NCBI GenBank assembly: GCA_036835325.1 | Contig: DAITMF010000006.1 | Coordinates: 18,556-82,555 of the forward strand | Direction of reading: 5' to 3' | Source: CAMCHP01 sp036835325 | GTDB taxonomy: Bacteria; Bacteroidota; Bacteroidia; Flavobacteriales_D; Sanyastnellaceae | DNA length: 64,000 nt | Shown: one piece after another, positions 37,609-46,769 of the stretch | How positions within the stretch are numbered: the first letter of the stretch is position 1 | Layout: every line of letters starts with the position of its first letter | The notes under the pieces: model-generated | What the model was told of the DNA's origin: nothing | Seen by the model: only the letters and a program-made list of their open reading frames with translations | Databases searched by the model: none | Translations under genes and position numbers: made by a program

Positions 37609-38991
37609 TTAAGCGAGTTTCAGCCAGAAAGTGAAGTGGCTGCCTTTTCCTTGCTGCGAGGTAAAGCTGTAGCGAGCATCGTGCGCATCGAGGATTGATT
37701 TGACGATGGCCAGGCCAAGGCCTGTGCCCTTGCGTCCGGTGCGTTGACCGGTTCTGAACCGCTCAAAGACCATTTTGAGGTCATCGGCAGAGATGCCAAT
37801 GCCGGTATCAATTACTTCCACCTTCACCGCAAGTTCATCAAGTGAGAGTTTGACGAGTACCTTACCTTTTGAATCGGTGTATTTCACGGCATTGGCGACC
37901 ACGTTCTGAAGGACACGGTTGACAAGGGCGATGTCGGCTTCTACGGCCGGTAAATCGGTGGGTATCGATTCTTCAAGGGTAACGCCTTTGTTTTCAGCCG
38001 TAATGCGCAGGCCAGCGACGACGTCAGAGGCCAATTCAGCAATGGAAAACGGTTCAAGCACGGGCTTTCGGTCGCGTGACTCTAAGCGCGAAAGGTCGAA
38101 GAGTTCATCAATAAGGCCTTTCAGTTTTTCAGTGCTTAGTAGTGCTGTGCTGAGGTATTCATTGCGTTTTGACTCTTGCAGGTCGGAGATATTCAGTGCT
38201 GTTTCGAGGTATCCTTGGATGGATGCCAGTGGTGTGCGCAAATCATGGCTAACATTGGCCAATAGCTCTTTTCGCAGATTTTCGAGATCTTCTTTTTCAC
38301 GACGAAGTCGTTCCATGGTTTTAAGAAGGTTGCGGAGTACTAAAAACAAGATGAACACAATGACCAGTGTTACAGATACCGAAATGGTGATGTTGCGCAA
38401 TGCAAGTTGCTGTGATTCTCGGATGAAGTGGTCAAAGCGCTCTTCGGCGAGAACGATGCCTACAGTTGTACCGTCTGCAGTTTTGATGGGGTGGAAGGCC
38501 GATAACCAAGTGCCTTTGGAGTCGGTGTAGAAGTCGAGCCGTCCGCCCTTCTCATAATTCACCAGCAACTCTGACGGATAATCGCGGTAGGGGTGTTTCC
38601 AGTTCGGGATGGTGCTGTCGGTGACAAGGATGCAGAATTTATCAATGCGTGGTTCATATACCATCGTACGCACCATGGCATCGAGACCATGCGCTTGACG
38701 CGCTTGTCGCAAGGTTTCGTGGATGGTGTAATAGGTGCTGTCTTCATCGTTTGAGCACAAGGCATACATTTCTTTGTGCTGCATCATCAATTTGCGGTGC
38801 GCCTCAGCATCAATTACCGACGCCAAGGTACCGGTGATGCCTTCCAATCGCGCGAGCTCGCGGTCGCGAATCAACTGCAACTGCTTGGTATAGCTGTCAA
38901 TGATAAGAAATGCCGCAATGAGCATTACAAAGGTGAGAACGACCCAGAGCAGTAGTTGGGGGTTGCGTTCGACGACTTTCAATCTAAGCAT
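37609..38991 (-). CDS. Membrane sensor histidine kinase
   Basis: A 460-residue two-component kinase. Transmembrane segments lie near residues 13-33 (LLWVVLTFVMLIAAFLII) and 193-215 (ITISVSVTLVIVFILFLVL), enclosing an extracytoplasmic sensor domain of about 160 residues that includes a Cache-like LSAFHPIKTADGTTVGIVLAE run, shortened. No HAMP domain is evident; a short coiled linker leads to HisKA with phospho-acceptor H249 (NVSHDLRTPLASIQGY). The ATPase domain has NVVANAVKY, DTGIGIS and GTGLGLAIVKS. ATG 38991 overlaps the regulator stop by 8 nt. The signal is unknown; neighbouring formate genes are a candidate target. Confidence 0.93.
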   Translation of the reverse strand: MLRLKVVERNPQLLLWVVLTFVMLIAAFLIIDSYTKQLQLIRDRELARLEGITGTLASVIDAEAHRKLMMQHKEMYALCSNDEDSTYYTIHETLRQARQAHGLDAMVRTMVYEPRIDKFCILVTDSTIPNWKHPYRDYPSELLVNYEKGGRLDFYTDSKGTWLSAFHPIKTADGTTVGIVLAEERFDHFIRESQQLALRNITISVSVTLVIVFILFLVLRNLLKTMERLRREKEDLENLRKELLANVSHDLRTPLASIQGYLETALNISDLQESKRNEYLSTALLSTEKLKGLIDELFDLSRLESRDRKPVLEPFSIAELASDVVAGLRITAENKGVTLEESIPTDLPAVEADIALVNRVLQNVVANAVKYTDSKGKVLVKLSLDELAVKVEVIDTGIGISADDLKMVFERFRTGQRTGRKGTGLGLAIVKSILDAHDARYSFTSQQGKGSHFTFWLKLA

Positions 38992-39673
38992 CGGCAAATC
39001 GGTAACCTACGCCCCATGTGGTGAGCACGTAGCTGGGTTTAGCTGGATCATCTTCTACCTTCATGCGCAAACGGTTTATATGGCTGTTTACGGTGTGCTC
39101 GTAGCCATCGAAATCGTAGCCCCAAACTTTATTCAGCAGTTCGCTTCGTGTGAAGGTGACACCCGGATTCGAGGCAAGCAGGTAAAGAAGTTCAAATTCT
39201 TTGGGAGTGAGGTCAATACGTTCGTCATCCAAGGTGACCTTTCGAATGGAAGGATCAATTTCGAGTTGCCGAACAGAAATCGTTTTGAGCTCGTCATCGT
39301 TTCGTGACGGTTCGCTTCGACGCACAATCGCTTTTATGCGCGCCGTGAGCTCTTTCATGCTGAAGGGTTTTGTGAGGTAGTCATCAGCGCCTGACTCAAG
39401 TCCTTCAATTTTTTCATCTTCTTCGCTCAGCGCGGTCAGCATAATGATGGGCGTGCGGGTTCCCGTCGATCGCAATGCGGTACAAATCTCAATCCCCGAC
39501 ATACCGGGTAAGTTGATATCGAGCACCACAGCCGTGACTTCATGCAGAAGCAAAAACGCGTAGCCTTCGGCGCCATTGTGGAAGGTTCGCGCCTCAAAAC
39601 CACTGTTTTCAAGGTGCAATTTGACCAGCTCTGCAATTTGCACGTCGTCTTCGATGATGGCTATGATGCCCAT
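38984..39673 (-). CDS. OmpR-family response regulator
   Basis: A 229-residue DNA-binding regulator. Receiver domain with acidic pocket (IIEDD), phospho-acceptor D52 in VVLDINLPGMSG, T/S switch in MLTALS and K in TKPFSMKEL. The C-terminal winged helix carries LTPKEFELLYLLASNPG and the recognition region VNSHINRLRMKVE, then TTWGVGYRF. Overlaps the kinase gene, so the pair is co-translated. First gene of the minus-strand run that continues to fhs, fdhD and the oxidoreductase. Confidence 0.95.
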   Translation of the reverse strand: MGIIAIIEDDVQIAELVKLHLENSGFEARTFHNGAEGYAFLLLHEVTAVVLDINLPGMSGIEICTALRSTGTRTPIIMLTALSEEDEKIEGLESGADDYLTKPFSMKELTARIKAIVRRSEPSRNDDELKTISVRQLEIDPSIRKVTLDDERIDLTPKEFELLYLLASNPGVTFTRSELLNKVWGYDFDGYEHTVNSHINRLRMKVEDDPAKPSYVLTTWGVGYRFADA

Positions 39674-39803
39674 TGCAATGAATTTAAGGCAAAGTAAAGA
39701 AAGCGGGGGTGAAGTTCCCCACGAAATCAGGGTTTTTCGCGATTAAACTGTGGGCTCGTGCCAATTGTTAGATTTTCGTGATTAAATCGGTACGTGCCTC
39801 GAT

Positions 39804-39811
39804 TATCTTTG
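39804..39811 (+). promoter_or_regulatory. -7 box TATCTTTG for candidate small RNA
   Basis: Exact TAnnTTTG match more than 200 nt before the next start codon, unlike most such boxes here, which sit just before a start codon. No TTG at the ideal -33 spacing. Confidence 0.4.
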
Positions 39812-39817
39812 TTAGAC

Positions 39818-39915
39818 CAAACGGTAATGGGTTTCCGTACTGCGGAACCCCAGTTAGGTTAAGTTTAGTTGTTAGTTAATGAAATGTCCCTGCGATTGTG
39901 GGGACTTTCTATTTT
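39818..39915 (+). ncRNA. Candidate small RNA or structured leader
   Basis: Two stem-loops follow the box at 39804: GGGTTtCCG/CGGAACCC (39829-39850, 8 bp with one bulge, 5-nt loop) and GTCCC/GGGAC (39886-39905) followed by TTTCTATTTT, like a terminator. The arrangement fits a transcript of about 100 nt. No match to SRP RNA, 6S, tmRNA or a known riboswitch that I can recall. It could instead be a 5' leader of the subtilase gene. Confidence 0.35.
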
Positions 39916-40006
39916 CTGAACCCCAGGTTTCCTCATCCGCGCAGCGAAAAACCGAACAAAGAGGCACGTTTTTTGGAGTGAGAGCGTTACCTTAAAAGTT
40001 ACACCC

Positions 40007-40014
40007 TACCTTTA
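40007..40014 (+). promoter_or_regulatory. -7-like box TACCTTTA, 4 nt before the start at 40019
   Basis: One mismatch to TAnnTTTG; four bases (ggcg) before the ATG at 40019. Confidence 0.4.
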
Positions 40015-40018
40015 GGCG

Positions 40019-41602
40019 ATGAATTCACCACTTAACTTACGCTGCACTCTTGCCGTCGTTGCGGGTGCTTGTATTATTTCAGCCCAAGCTCAACAAACGG
40101 GCGATTGGTTCAACGCAAACTTTGCAGAAGACGGCCAAATGGGTGTTGTTGTAAACCGTGCCTATGGGTTACTCGAAGGCAAAGCGCCTGCTCGCACGGT
40201 TGTTGTTGCCGTAATCGACAGCGGCGTTGACATTGAACACGAAGACCTGCGCGGTCAGCTTTGGGTCAACGAAGGCGAGATACCTGGCAATGGAATTGAT
40301 GACGACAACAACGGTTACATTGACGACGTGCACGGCTGGAGCTTCATTAGCGGCCCCGGCGGCGATGTTGAGTTCGATAACCTTGAGTTCACCCGCGTGT
40401 ATGCCGATTTGAAAAGCCGTTTCGAAGCAGTCGATGAGAAAAGTGTTTCGAAGGGAGACAAGACCGAGTACACAAAGTACAAGGCCATGAAAACGCAGTT
40501 TGAAACACGCGTTAAAGACGCCCGCGCCGAACTCGATGAACTGTCTGAAATTGCCGAAGTATACGCCTTTGCCAAGCAGCAAATGGACCGCGTGTTTGAA
40601 GGCGCCGACTACACTGCTGAAGACGTTCAATCTCTGGAGAGCGATGACGAAGCCGCTCAACAGCTTCGCGACTTCATGGTCTTTGCTATGGAAAACGATT
40701 TCGACAGCATGCTTGAAGAGGGCCTCCGTCAGCTCAGTAATACGGTGATGTACAGCTACAATATGAACCTCGACAGCCGTTCAATTGTGGGAGACAATCC
40801 GACTGATTTCACCGAAAAACACTACGGTTCAAACCGGGTTGAAGGTCCGGCGGCTGATCACGGAACCCATGTGGCCGGCATCATTGCCGCTGCACGCGGG
40901 AATGGCATTGGCATTGACGGTATTGCATCTCCTGCGCGCATTATGGCCGTTCGCGCTGTTCCGGATGGAGACGAACGCGATAAAGACGTCGCCAACGCCA
41001 TTCGCTACGCGGTCGACAACGGGGCACACATCATCAACATGAGCTTCGGCAAGAGCTATTCACCCCAAAAGTCGCTCGTCGATGACGCCGTGCGTTATGC
41101 CGAATCGAAAGGCGTTCTTTTGGTGCACGCTGCCGGCAACTCGTCGCGGAACAACGATAAAAGCGACAACTTCCCCAATGCCCGTTACAGCGATTCCGGA
41201 GAACTTTGCAGCACTTGGCTTGAAATCGGTGCTAGCGGTCCGTCGCTTGACGCATTGGTTGCTGAATTCTCGAACTACGGCCGTAAAACGGTTGATTTGT
41301 TCGCGCCCGGAGTAGACATTGAAAGCACCATGCCCAATGACGAGTACACTCCGAACAGTGGTACAAGCATGGCTGCACCGGTTGTTTCAGGCGTGGCTGC
41401 ATTGGTTTGGGCTTACCATCCTGAACTCACCGCAGCAGAACTAAAAGCCATTTTGGTCGAGAGCGGCACTGACCTTCGGTCGAATCGGGTGTTTTACCCC
41501 GGCAACGATAAAAAGACCAAGTTCAAGAAGCTCTCTCGCTCCGGAAAGGTTGTAAATGCGTACGATGCGCTGCAACTTGCCGCTCAACGAAGCAAAAAAT
41601 AA
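40019..41602 (+). CDS. Secreted S8-family subtilisin-like serine protease
   Basis: A 527-residue exported protease (signal LRCTLAVVAGACIISAQAQ). The catalytic triad is D67 (VAVIDSGVDIEHEDL), H281 (DHGTHVAGIIAA) and S450 (GTSMAAPVVSGVAAL), with the oxyanion asparagine in HAAGNSSRNND. The aspartate-histidine distance of about 214 residues is far larger than the roughly 30-60 usual for subtilases, because of a charged, mostly helical insertion around residues 120-260 (KTQFETRVKDARAELDELSE, in part). No T9SS sorting domain at the C-terminus, so it is probably periplasmic. Confidence 0.93.
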   Translation: MNSPLNLRCTLAVVAGACIISAQAQQTGDWFNANFAEDGQMGVVVNRAYGLLEGKAPARTVVVAVIDSGVDIEHEDLRGQLWVNEGEIPGNGIDDDNNGYIDDVHGWSFISGPGGDVEFDNLEFTRVYADLKSRFEAVDEKSVSKGDKTEYTKYKAMKTQFETRVKDARAELDELSEIAEVYAFAKQQMDRVFEGADYTAEDVQSLESDDEAAQQLRDFMVFAMENDFDSMLEEGLRQLSNTVMYSYNMNLDSRSIVGDNPTDFTEKHYGSNRVEGPAADHGTHVAGIIAAARGNGIGIDGIASPARIMAVRAVPDGDERDKDVANAIRYAVDNGAHIINMSFGKSYSPQKSLVDDAVRYAESKGVLLVHAAGNSSRNNDKSDNFPNARYSDSGELCSTWLEIGASGPSLDALVAEFSNYGRKTVDLFAPGVDIESTMPNDEYTPNSGTSMAAPVVSGVAALVWAYHPELTAAELKAILVESGTDLRSNRVFYPGNDKKTKFKKLSRSGKVVNAYDALQLAAQRSKK

Positions 41603-41706
41603 GCTTACCGTTCATCGAAACAAAATGCACCTCGTCGAAACAGGTGTAACGAAAAGGTGAAAGCCAACGGATAAGGTGTTGATTCCTGAATTAACTCTTT
41701 ATTCCT

Positions 41707-44700
41707 ATGCATTCAGCATTACTTGCCACTGGCCTAAAACCGGCTTCGGGCTTTTGTTCAAAGTTCAAGCTTCGGATACTTTTTCGTTGGCTAGCGACTT
41801 TATTGGCTTTCGTCTTCGTATTGGAGGCATCTGCTCAACGAAGGCGCGACCCGGCAGCTCCTGTCAATCCTGTCTCAGCGGTTGCGCTTGATCCGTCGGT
41901 AGTTTCAGCCTCATATAAGGCCGGAGACAACCGCTGGGCTGCTTTGGGAACCGTCGCTGAATCAGCATCAATGACGTTGCCATCAGGTGCGAGTGACTAC
42001 ATCGAAAGCGCATGGCGCGAAGAGCCTTTTGGCGCCTATTCTGCGGCATCCGAACTGGGCGATCGCCGCGACATGTTCACAAAACATTTCTTGAATGAAA
42101 ATGGCTCGGTTACTGCCGTTATGTCGGCCGGTCCGGTGCACTACATGGAGAACGGCGAGTGGAAAACCATCTACACCCGCATTGAGCAAACGCCATCAGG
42201 CTTTGCAAACCTGCACAATGCTTTCAAAACCTACTATCCGGCGGTGGGCAGCGGTGCAATGACGACTGTTTTGCCCGATGGAAGAAGCCTGTCAACCATG
42301 CAAAACATGCGCATGTTCTTCCTGAATGACGGAGAAGAGCTCGACGTGCGAAATGCCATGGCATCGCCTGCACGTGCAACGGGTTCAGTGATTTCGTATG
42401 CAGGAGTCTACGGCCCCATGCTCGATTTGAGAATCTCCCAAGGAAGCACACGCCATAAAATGGATTACCGCATCCTATCGCCTGAGTTTTTTGCTTCGGC
42501 TTCGCCGGATGTCGACTTTTTGGTTTTCGAAGAAACGGTGACGCTTCCTGACGGTGTCATCGCAAAACGCGAGGGAGCCGAAATCATGCTCTTCGAGGGC
42601 GGAAAGTTGCTTGGGGCGTTCACAGCGCCGTTGGTGGTGGACGAGAATCCATCCATCCCCGAAAATGAAGATACCGAAGACCAACTCACCCCGGTAATTA
42701 CCGCAGAGTATCTGATTGTGCAAAACGGAACGCAATTGACCGTTCAAACGCGCGTCCCAATGAGCTGGTTACTTGATGAAGCACGCGGTTATCCGCTTGT
42801 GGTTGACCCAACCTTGGACATCTATCCCGATAACGCCATGTGGTGGACACAGCTTGGCGCCTCAAACGATACAGGTTTCAATGATTTGCTTGGCGTTGGC
42901 CGAGGAAACATTACAGGGAGTTTCCAGAATTTTAGAAGTTCGGTAAAGTTCAACACGCAATCCATTCCAACCGGAGTAACCATCAATGATGTGAAGGTCA
43001 ATTACTACATCACTGCCAGCTTAGGTTGGGCGGGGAGTAATCGGCGTGTTCAATTCAGGCAGGCTACCACTGACCCGGTGGATTGGCCTACGTTTAATGA
43101 GATATTTGCTTTGGCGGGCCAGGGAACGATTTACTTTTCAACGCTCCAAAATGAACACTCATCTTCTGGGATTTGGAAGACTTATGATCTCGGCACTACC
43201 GCTGATGCTTACCTGCAAAACACATCGCTTGGCCTCGGATGGTTTGCATTGGGTTTGAACTACCTTGGCTCAGGTTATACAGGAAACAACAACCGTTACG
43301 TCACCTTTGCGGGGCACAGTGATGCGAATCGTCCCTACCTTACGGTTGACTACACCGGTGGGTGCATCGAACCAACGCCGGCCGGTACCTTAACCGTTAA
43401 CAAGTCTGAAACGGTCTCCAATGATGTCCTTACCTATACATCATCTGGCGGCGCAGGATTGATTGGATATGAAATCAGTTGGGACAACTTTGCCAATGTG
43501 ACTTTCTCTGCGACAACCGAAGCCATTTTCAACCTCTACCTATCCCCGAATGCTACCGAAACCCTGAGTGCGCGCGCCGTGTATGTCGATGGTGGCTGCC
43601 CAGAAAGCACATCCAACACAGTGTCGACCTTGATCAATTGTTCGAGTCAGTTATCAATTGGTACCTCAGAGGGTGACTTTATTACCAATGTATCGATTGA
43701 GAGCATAAATAACTCCAGCACGTCAGAATTTGACACAGGTGATCCGACTTTGATCCTTGATGCATACCAGGACTTTACTGCACTCACGGCCAACCTTTGC
43801 AAAGGGGCATCGTTTGATTTGTCGGTCTCGGGTACCGAAATCTTTGGTGCAAACCAAGGCTTCGCAGCATGGATTGACTGGAATGGCGACGGCGTATTCT
43901 CGGTTGACGAAAACGTGCTGCAATCGGCTCCTGCGGCAACGGCGACAGCAAGCGTTACCGTGCCGCTAACAGCAGTGGAGGGGAACGTTCGAATGCGTGT
44001 GCTTTGCGCTTGGAACTTGACCCCAAACACCGATGCATGTTTCGTGGCCGATTACCAATGGGGCGAGATTGAGGAGTACACCATTGCAATCACAGGCTGC
44101 GTGTACTACGCTGTAGCCACCGGCGATGCAGATGATGAAGTTTGGAACCGCGACCCCAATTCACCTACCGGGCAAACGGCAATTTTCGGGCCAAGTTCAA
44201 ACTTTGTAGTTCGTAACGGCCAAACCGTAAGCATCACTGCCGACCTGGTGTGCAATGACCTCACCGTGGAATCGGTCAATGGCGACGGAGTGCTAAACTT
44301 CGATGACGATTATACGGTAAGTCTGTATGGCGACCTCGTTCACACAGGTGGTAGTATTGTCGCCGGAGACGGACGTTTCACCTTCAACGCCGGCACACCG
44401 CAAACCATCAACGTAATGGGCGAGTTGCACGATGTTCTAGTGAACAACGCATCCGGCGTGAGCTTGGCGACTGACCTCGATCTGCGCGGCGTTTTGCAAA
44501 TTGACCAAGGCAATTTCACCGCAACGCCACACCGTGTTCGCCTCATTTCAGATGCAAACGGAACAGCAGCAATTGGCGCAATTGCCAACGGTTCGGCCTA
44601 CATCGGTGAAGTGAACTACGAGCGTTTTATACCCAGCGGTAACCAGTTCTGGGTAAACCTTGGTAACCCCATTCCAGGCAAAACCTTGGCCGATTGGAAC

Positions 44701-46680
44701 AGTACCTTAATCACAACCGGTTTTCCGGGGTCTGATTTTCCGTCAAACACCTTTGTAAACATTCGGAAATACGACGAATCGGTTGCCGGTTTGCTAAACG
44801 AAGGTTTCACTGCTCCGCAGAGTGTAAACGACCCACTTGACGACACCTTCGGATACCTGGTTTTCATGACCGCTGGCAGCCAATTTGTGAGCCTCACAGG
44901 AGGTATTCAGCAGGGCAGTAAAACGGTGCCCCTGACCTACACATCAACAGGAGTTGCTTTGAACGATGGATGGGAACTGGTGACGAACATCTACCCATCA
45001 GAAGTTGATTGGGAAGACGTTTACGCCGCATCAACCGGCATCGGACCTACCTACTACATCTACAACGCCGAAGCCGGGTCGTATGTGAGCTACACTGCCG
45101 AACTTGGCCTGGGTACAGCCAATGGACACATACCAAGCGGACAGAGCTTCTGGGTGCAAACCATCCAGAGCGGTGCACAGCTTGTTTGGGAAGAAACCCA
45201 TAAAAGCGACATGGGCACCAGCTTTGAGCGCGACATCAACCCGAACATCAGTTACGTGAGCGTGGGCGCTTCAAGCGCAACTGCGAATCAGGCCGCCTAC
45301 CTAGTTTTTGAAGAAGCATCAAGCCATGGCTTTGACCAAGGACGCGATGCCATGCACCTCGCCAGTATGAGCACCACGGCACCTGAAATCGCTTGGAAGG
45401 CATCGAGTGGTGAAGAACTCTTGGTGAGCCGAATTCCGCAGCAGTACCAAAACATTGAAGTGTATTTGAGCTTGAACATCAAAACGGCAGGCACCTACAC
45501 CATTACCGTAGATGAAACACAAAACTTGCCTGAGTTTACGTGCATGTACTTCGAAGACCTCGAAACGGGTGATGTGTATTCACTCGCAGCAGGTGAGGCC
45601 ATACCGCTGACCTTTGAAGCACCGTTTGAAGGCGATCGATTTGTTTTGCACGTTCAAGCGCCGGTGCAAGCTTCATCAACAGCGCCGAGCTGCTTCAATA
45701 CAGAAGACGCTTTGATCGAGGTGGCCATTGACAATGCTTCTGCCTTTCAGTTAACCTTGACTGATGATACAGGCACAGTGGTCAGCAGCTCTTCGACCCA
45801 AGCAGCGCAAGGCAGCATTTTCACCAATCTTGCCGCTGGTTCGTACACCATTACCGCCAATTCTGACGATGAAGTGTGCCACGCCATGGTCATCAATGTT
45901 GAGGTAATCGCGCCTGAAGAACCCATTATTGACGTCCTCACAAATCCCGCGTACTGCAATGAAGAAGGTGCAGGAGGAGTGGAGGTACTTGCAAGTGGCG
46001 CCGGCAGTTTTACCATCGATGTTTTTGATGCGGCGAACAACGCTGTGACTACCCAAACCATTGAAGCCGGTATGCTTGACATTGCCAATCTGAGTGCAGG
46101 CTCGTACCAAATCATTGTCAACAACCTTTGCACCAGCGAAGCCTTTGAAGTCTCACTAACCGATGAGAATGCCGTAGTTGCGCACGCCGCATTCCTCGAG
46201 CAAATCGTGTTCGAGAACAATGCCGCCATCATCCAAGCTGAAGCTCAATGTGTAAATGCTGAGAGCTGGATTTGGTTTGTAAACGGCGAAGAAGTGTCAG
46301 AAGGAGGCAACCTATCGTACACCATCGCCAACGAAGGCACCTACATCGTCGAACTCGTTGCGTTTAACGCTAATTGCAGCAGCAGTTTCATGTTTGAGGT
46401 GTCAACCACTGCCTTGACCTATGTGCAAAACGCACAGGCGGCAGAATACAAGTTGGGCATGACCCGTGAAGCACTCTTGCTGTGGTTGCCTAACCGAGAA
46501 CTCGACTTGATGATTGATGTGTTTGACACCAGCGGCCGCCTCATTCTTCAAGATCAGCTCAACGCCGGACCGGCAGAACGCATTGATTTACCCACCGGTG
46601 CATTTGCCACAGGTACTTACATTCTTAAACTATCGGGCGACAACTTCAATCGCTCGTGGACCATCCAGGCCCATTCGTAA
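41707..46680 (+). CDS. Giant T9SS type A protein with GEVED domain
   Basis: 1657 residues. A hydrophobic signal sits unusually far in (residues about 24-45, LRILFRWLATLLAFVFVLEASAQ, partly quoted), after a polar leader, so a later start is possible. The N-terminal 360 residues resemble the region before DNRLRE domains (AVMSAGPVHYMENGEWKTIY, GYPLVVDPTLDIYPD), followed by a DNRLRE-like module to about 560. A GEVED domain lies near 680-800 (FAAWIDWNGDGVFSVDENV, DYQWGEIEEYTIAI). A long Bacteroidota surface-protein region follows, and the end is a type A sorting domain (VFDTSGRLILQDQL, FATGTYILKLSG). Probable cell-surface or released protein; function unknown. Confidence 0.85.
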   Translation: MHSALLATGLKPASGFCSKFKLRILFRWLATLLAFVFVLEASAQRRRDPAAPVNPVSAVALDPSVVSASYKAGDNRWAALGTVAESASMTLPSGASDYIESAWREEPFGAYSAASELGDRRDMFTKHFLNENGSVTAVMSAGPVHYMENGEWKTIYTRIEQTPSGFANLHNAFKTYYPAVGSGAMTTVLPDGRSLSTMQNMRMFFLNDGEELDVRNAMASPARATGSVISYAGVYGPMLDLRISQGSTRHKMDYRILSPEFFASASPDVDFLVFEETVTLPDGVIAKREGAEIMLFEGGKLLGAFTAPLVVDENPSIPENEDTEDQLTPVITAEYLIVQNGTQLTVQTRVPMSWLLDEARGYPLVVDPTLDIYPDNAMWWTQLGASNDTGFNDLLGVGRGNITGSFQNFRSSVKFNTQSIPTGVTINDVKVNYYITASLGWAGSNRRVQFRQATTDPVDWPTFNEIFALAGQGTIYFSTLQNEHSSSGIWKTYDLGTTADAYLQNTSLGLGWFALGLNYLGSGYTGNNNRYVTFAGHSDANRPYLTVDYTGGCIEPTPAGTLTVNKSETVSNDVLTYTSSGGAGLIGYEISWDNFANVTFSATTEAIFNLYLSPNATETLSARAVYVDGGCPESTSNTVSTLINCSSQLSIGTSEGDFITNVSIESINNSSTSEFDTGDPTLILDAYQDFTALTANLCKGASFDLSVSGTEIFGANQGFAAWIDWNGDGVFSVDENVLQSAPAATATASVTVPLTAVEGNVRMRVLCAWNLTPNTDACFVADYQWGEIEEYTIAITGCVYYAVATGDADDEVWNRDPNSPTGQTAIFGPSSNFVVRNGQTVSITADLVCNDLTVESVNGDGVLNFDDDYTVSLYGDLVHTGGSIVAGDGRFTFNAGTPQTINVMGELHDVLVNNASGVSLATDLDLRGVLQIDQGNFTATPHRVRLISDANGTAAIGAIANGSAYIGEVNYERFIPSGNQFWVNLGNPIPGKTLADWNSTLITTGFPGSDFPSNTFVNIRKYDESVAGLLNEGFTAPQSVNDPLDDTFGYLVFMTAGSQFVSLTGGIQQGSKTVPLTYTSTGVALNDGWELVTNIYPSEVDWEDVYAASTGIGPTYYIYNAEAGSYVSYTAELGLGTANGHIPSGQSFWVQTIQSGAQLVWEETHKSDMGTSFERDINPNISYVSVGASSATANQAAYLVFEEASSHGFDQGRDAMHLASMSTTAPEIAWKASSGEELLVSRIPQQYQNIEVYLSLNIKTAGTYTITVDETQNLPEFTCMYFEDLETGDVYSLAAGEAIPLTFEAPFEGDRFVLHVQAPVQASSTAPSCFNTEDALIEVAIDNASAFQLTLTDDTGTVVSSSSTQAAQGSIFTNLAAGSYTITANSDDEVCHAMVINVEVIAPEEPIIDVLTNPAYCNEEGAGGVEVLASGAGSFTIDVFDAANNAVTTQTIEAGMLDIANLSAGSYQIIVNNLCTSEAFEVSLTDENAVVAHAAFLEQIVFENNAAIIQAEAQCVNAESWIWFVNGEEVSEGGNLSYTIANEGTYIVELVAFNANCSSSFMFEVSTTALTYVQNAQAAEYKLGMTREALLLWLPNRELDLMIDVFDTSGRLILQDQLNAGPAERIDLPTGAFATGTYILKLSGDNFNRSWTIQAHS

Positions 46681-46707
46681 AGGCCTCTGCTTAACCTAAC
46701 CAATGTT

Positions 46708-46745
46708 AAATCAGCATGCTCGAAAGGGTGTGCTGATTTTTTTTT
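46708..46745 (+). terminator. Rho-independent terminator of the giant T9SS gene
   Basis: AAATCAGCA and TGCTGATTT form a 9-bp stem around a 14-nt loop, followed by a run of nine T (46737-46745), starting 28 nt after the stop at 46680. A GGATGGATG copy abuts the T-run at 46746. Confidence 0.85.
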
Positions 46746-46769
46746 GGATGGATGAGAGGCGTAGTGAAA

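Larger units (their letters stand above)
39674..40006. other. Intergenic region with candidate small RNA
   Basis: About 330 nt between the divergent response-regulator and subtilase genes. It contains a promoter-like box, two hairpins and a T-rich tail, described separately. I see no tRNA, riboswitch or open frame worth calling. Confidence 0.5.

Noticed and set aside
39674..40018. tRNA or riboswitch in the intergenic gap
   Set aside because: No T-arm GGTTCGAnTCC sequence, no CCA-type acceptor stem and no known aptamer pattern.
41676..41891. 71-codon frame overlapping the start of the giant T9SS gene
   Set aside because: Out of frame with the strong signal peptide and long protein starting at 41707; no independent support.
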